Positions 63,926-64,000 of a DNA stretch of 64,000 nt are shown piece by piece. Source of the stretch: Tethya wilhelma. Lineage: Eukaryota > Porifera > Demospongiae > Tethyida > Tethyidae. The notes below the pieces were generated by a model. That model saw only the letters and a list, made by a program, of their open reading frames with translations. It was not told where the DNA came from and did not search any database. The position numbers were made by a program, and so were the translations under genes. Numbering within the stretch: position 1 is the first letter of the stretch; the number at the start of each line of letters is the position of its first letter. The stretch spans positions 17,936 to 81,935 of the forward strand of contig CAXIPT010000065.1 in NCBI GenBank assembly GCA_964030475.1. The letters are read 5' to 3'.

Positions 63926-64000
63926 CACGTTTGAAACTTTACAACTCAGGAGAAGGAGAAAAAGTAAGTTAGAACCTGGAACTAAGAAAACTTCAACAAT
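63926..64000. other. Window edge upstream of the MULE start
   Basis: Presumed promoter or 5' flank of the minus-strand MULE. A CAACTCAGGAGAAGGAG stretch is present, but no terminus can be confirmed. Confidence 0.3.

Overview
The window is eukaryotic. It has GT-AG introns, AT-rich spacers, many microsatellites, short N runs from a draft assembly, and very dense layered transposable elements. Several multicopy protein families here (MULE transposases with a GSGRKGG tail, a P2X7-like C-terminal domain, KAAS-type N-terminal repeats, a GDYEFLC/GRHCCLWC family, a HECT-like family) are ones I associate with sponges and cnidarians. A demosponge such as Amphimedon is my best guess, but this is inference. 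I see no convincing single-copy host gene, no rRNA or tRNA gene and no CRISPR array. Almost every coding stretch is a mobile-element gene or the wreck of one.

Layout. 0-2.8 kb: a decayed P2X7-like gene and an opposed unknown gene between imperfect inverted arms. 2.8-3.4 kb: a repeat-rich N-terminal gene remnant. 4.3-5.5 kb: the first copy of an abundant hairpin-ended repeat (family A) and a palindromic minisatellite. 5.6-7.5 kb: a MULE wreck. 9.5-11.9 kb: an IS630-like transposase split by a palindromic MITE with a clean 2-bp target duplication. 12.5-13.3 kb: a HECT-ligase-like remnant. 13.7-14.4 kb: a Tc1-like remnant. 14.9-17.4 kb and 17.7-21.3 kb: two decayed multi-exon genes on the minus strand, the second a ZSWIM-type MULE fused to a PHD finger. 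21.4-22.8 kb: a multicopy gene with a twin at 36.4-37.8 kb. 23.0-23.5 kb and 49.0-49.8 kb: what appear to be the two halves of one FLYWCH MULE. The intervening 25,459 bp starts and ends with the same terminal repeat and the same GT dinucleotide, so it may be one giant or heavily nested insertion.

Inside that interval lie a serine-repeat gene, a TA-flanked foldback element, intact PHD exons, elements with 4-bp and 5-bp target duplications proved by empty sites or restored reading frames, a large TE-associated gene, and a nearly intact piggyBac element. The piggyBac pre-insertion site survives in a neighbouring paralogous segment. 50-64 kb holds MULE tails, a 2-kb foldback element built from tandem subrepeats, a Tc1-like gene with an exactly duplicated first exon, fragments resembling PIN/FEN1 and DEDDh nucleases, more family A copies, and the best preserved GSGRKGG MULE on the minus strand.

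Working logic: the genes do not form a host pathway. They are a stratified record of insertions, in which restored reading frames give exact element boundaries. The best candidate for something new is the CTCAGG..TTAAGG terminal-repeat family with 2-bp target duplications, and the 25-kb structure bounded by it.
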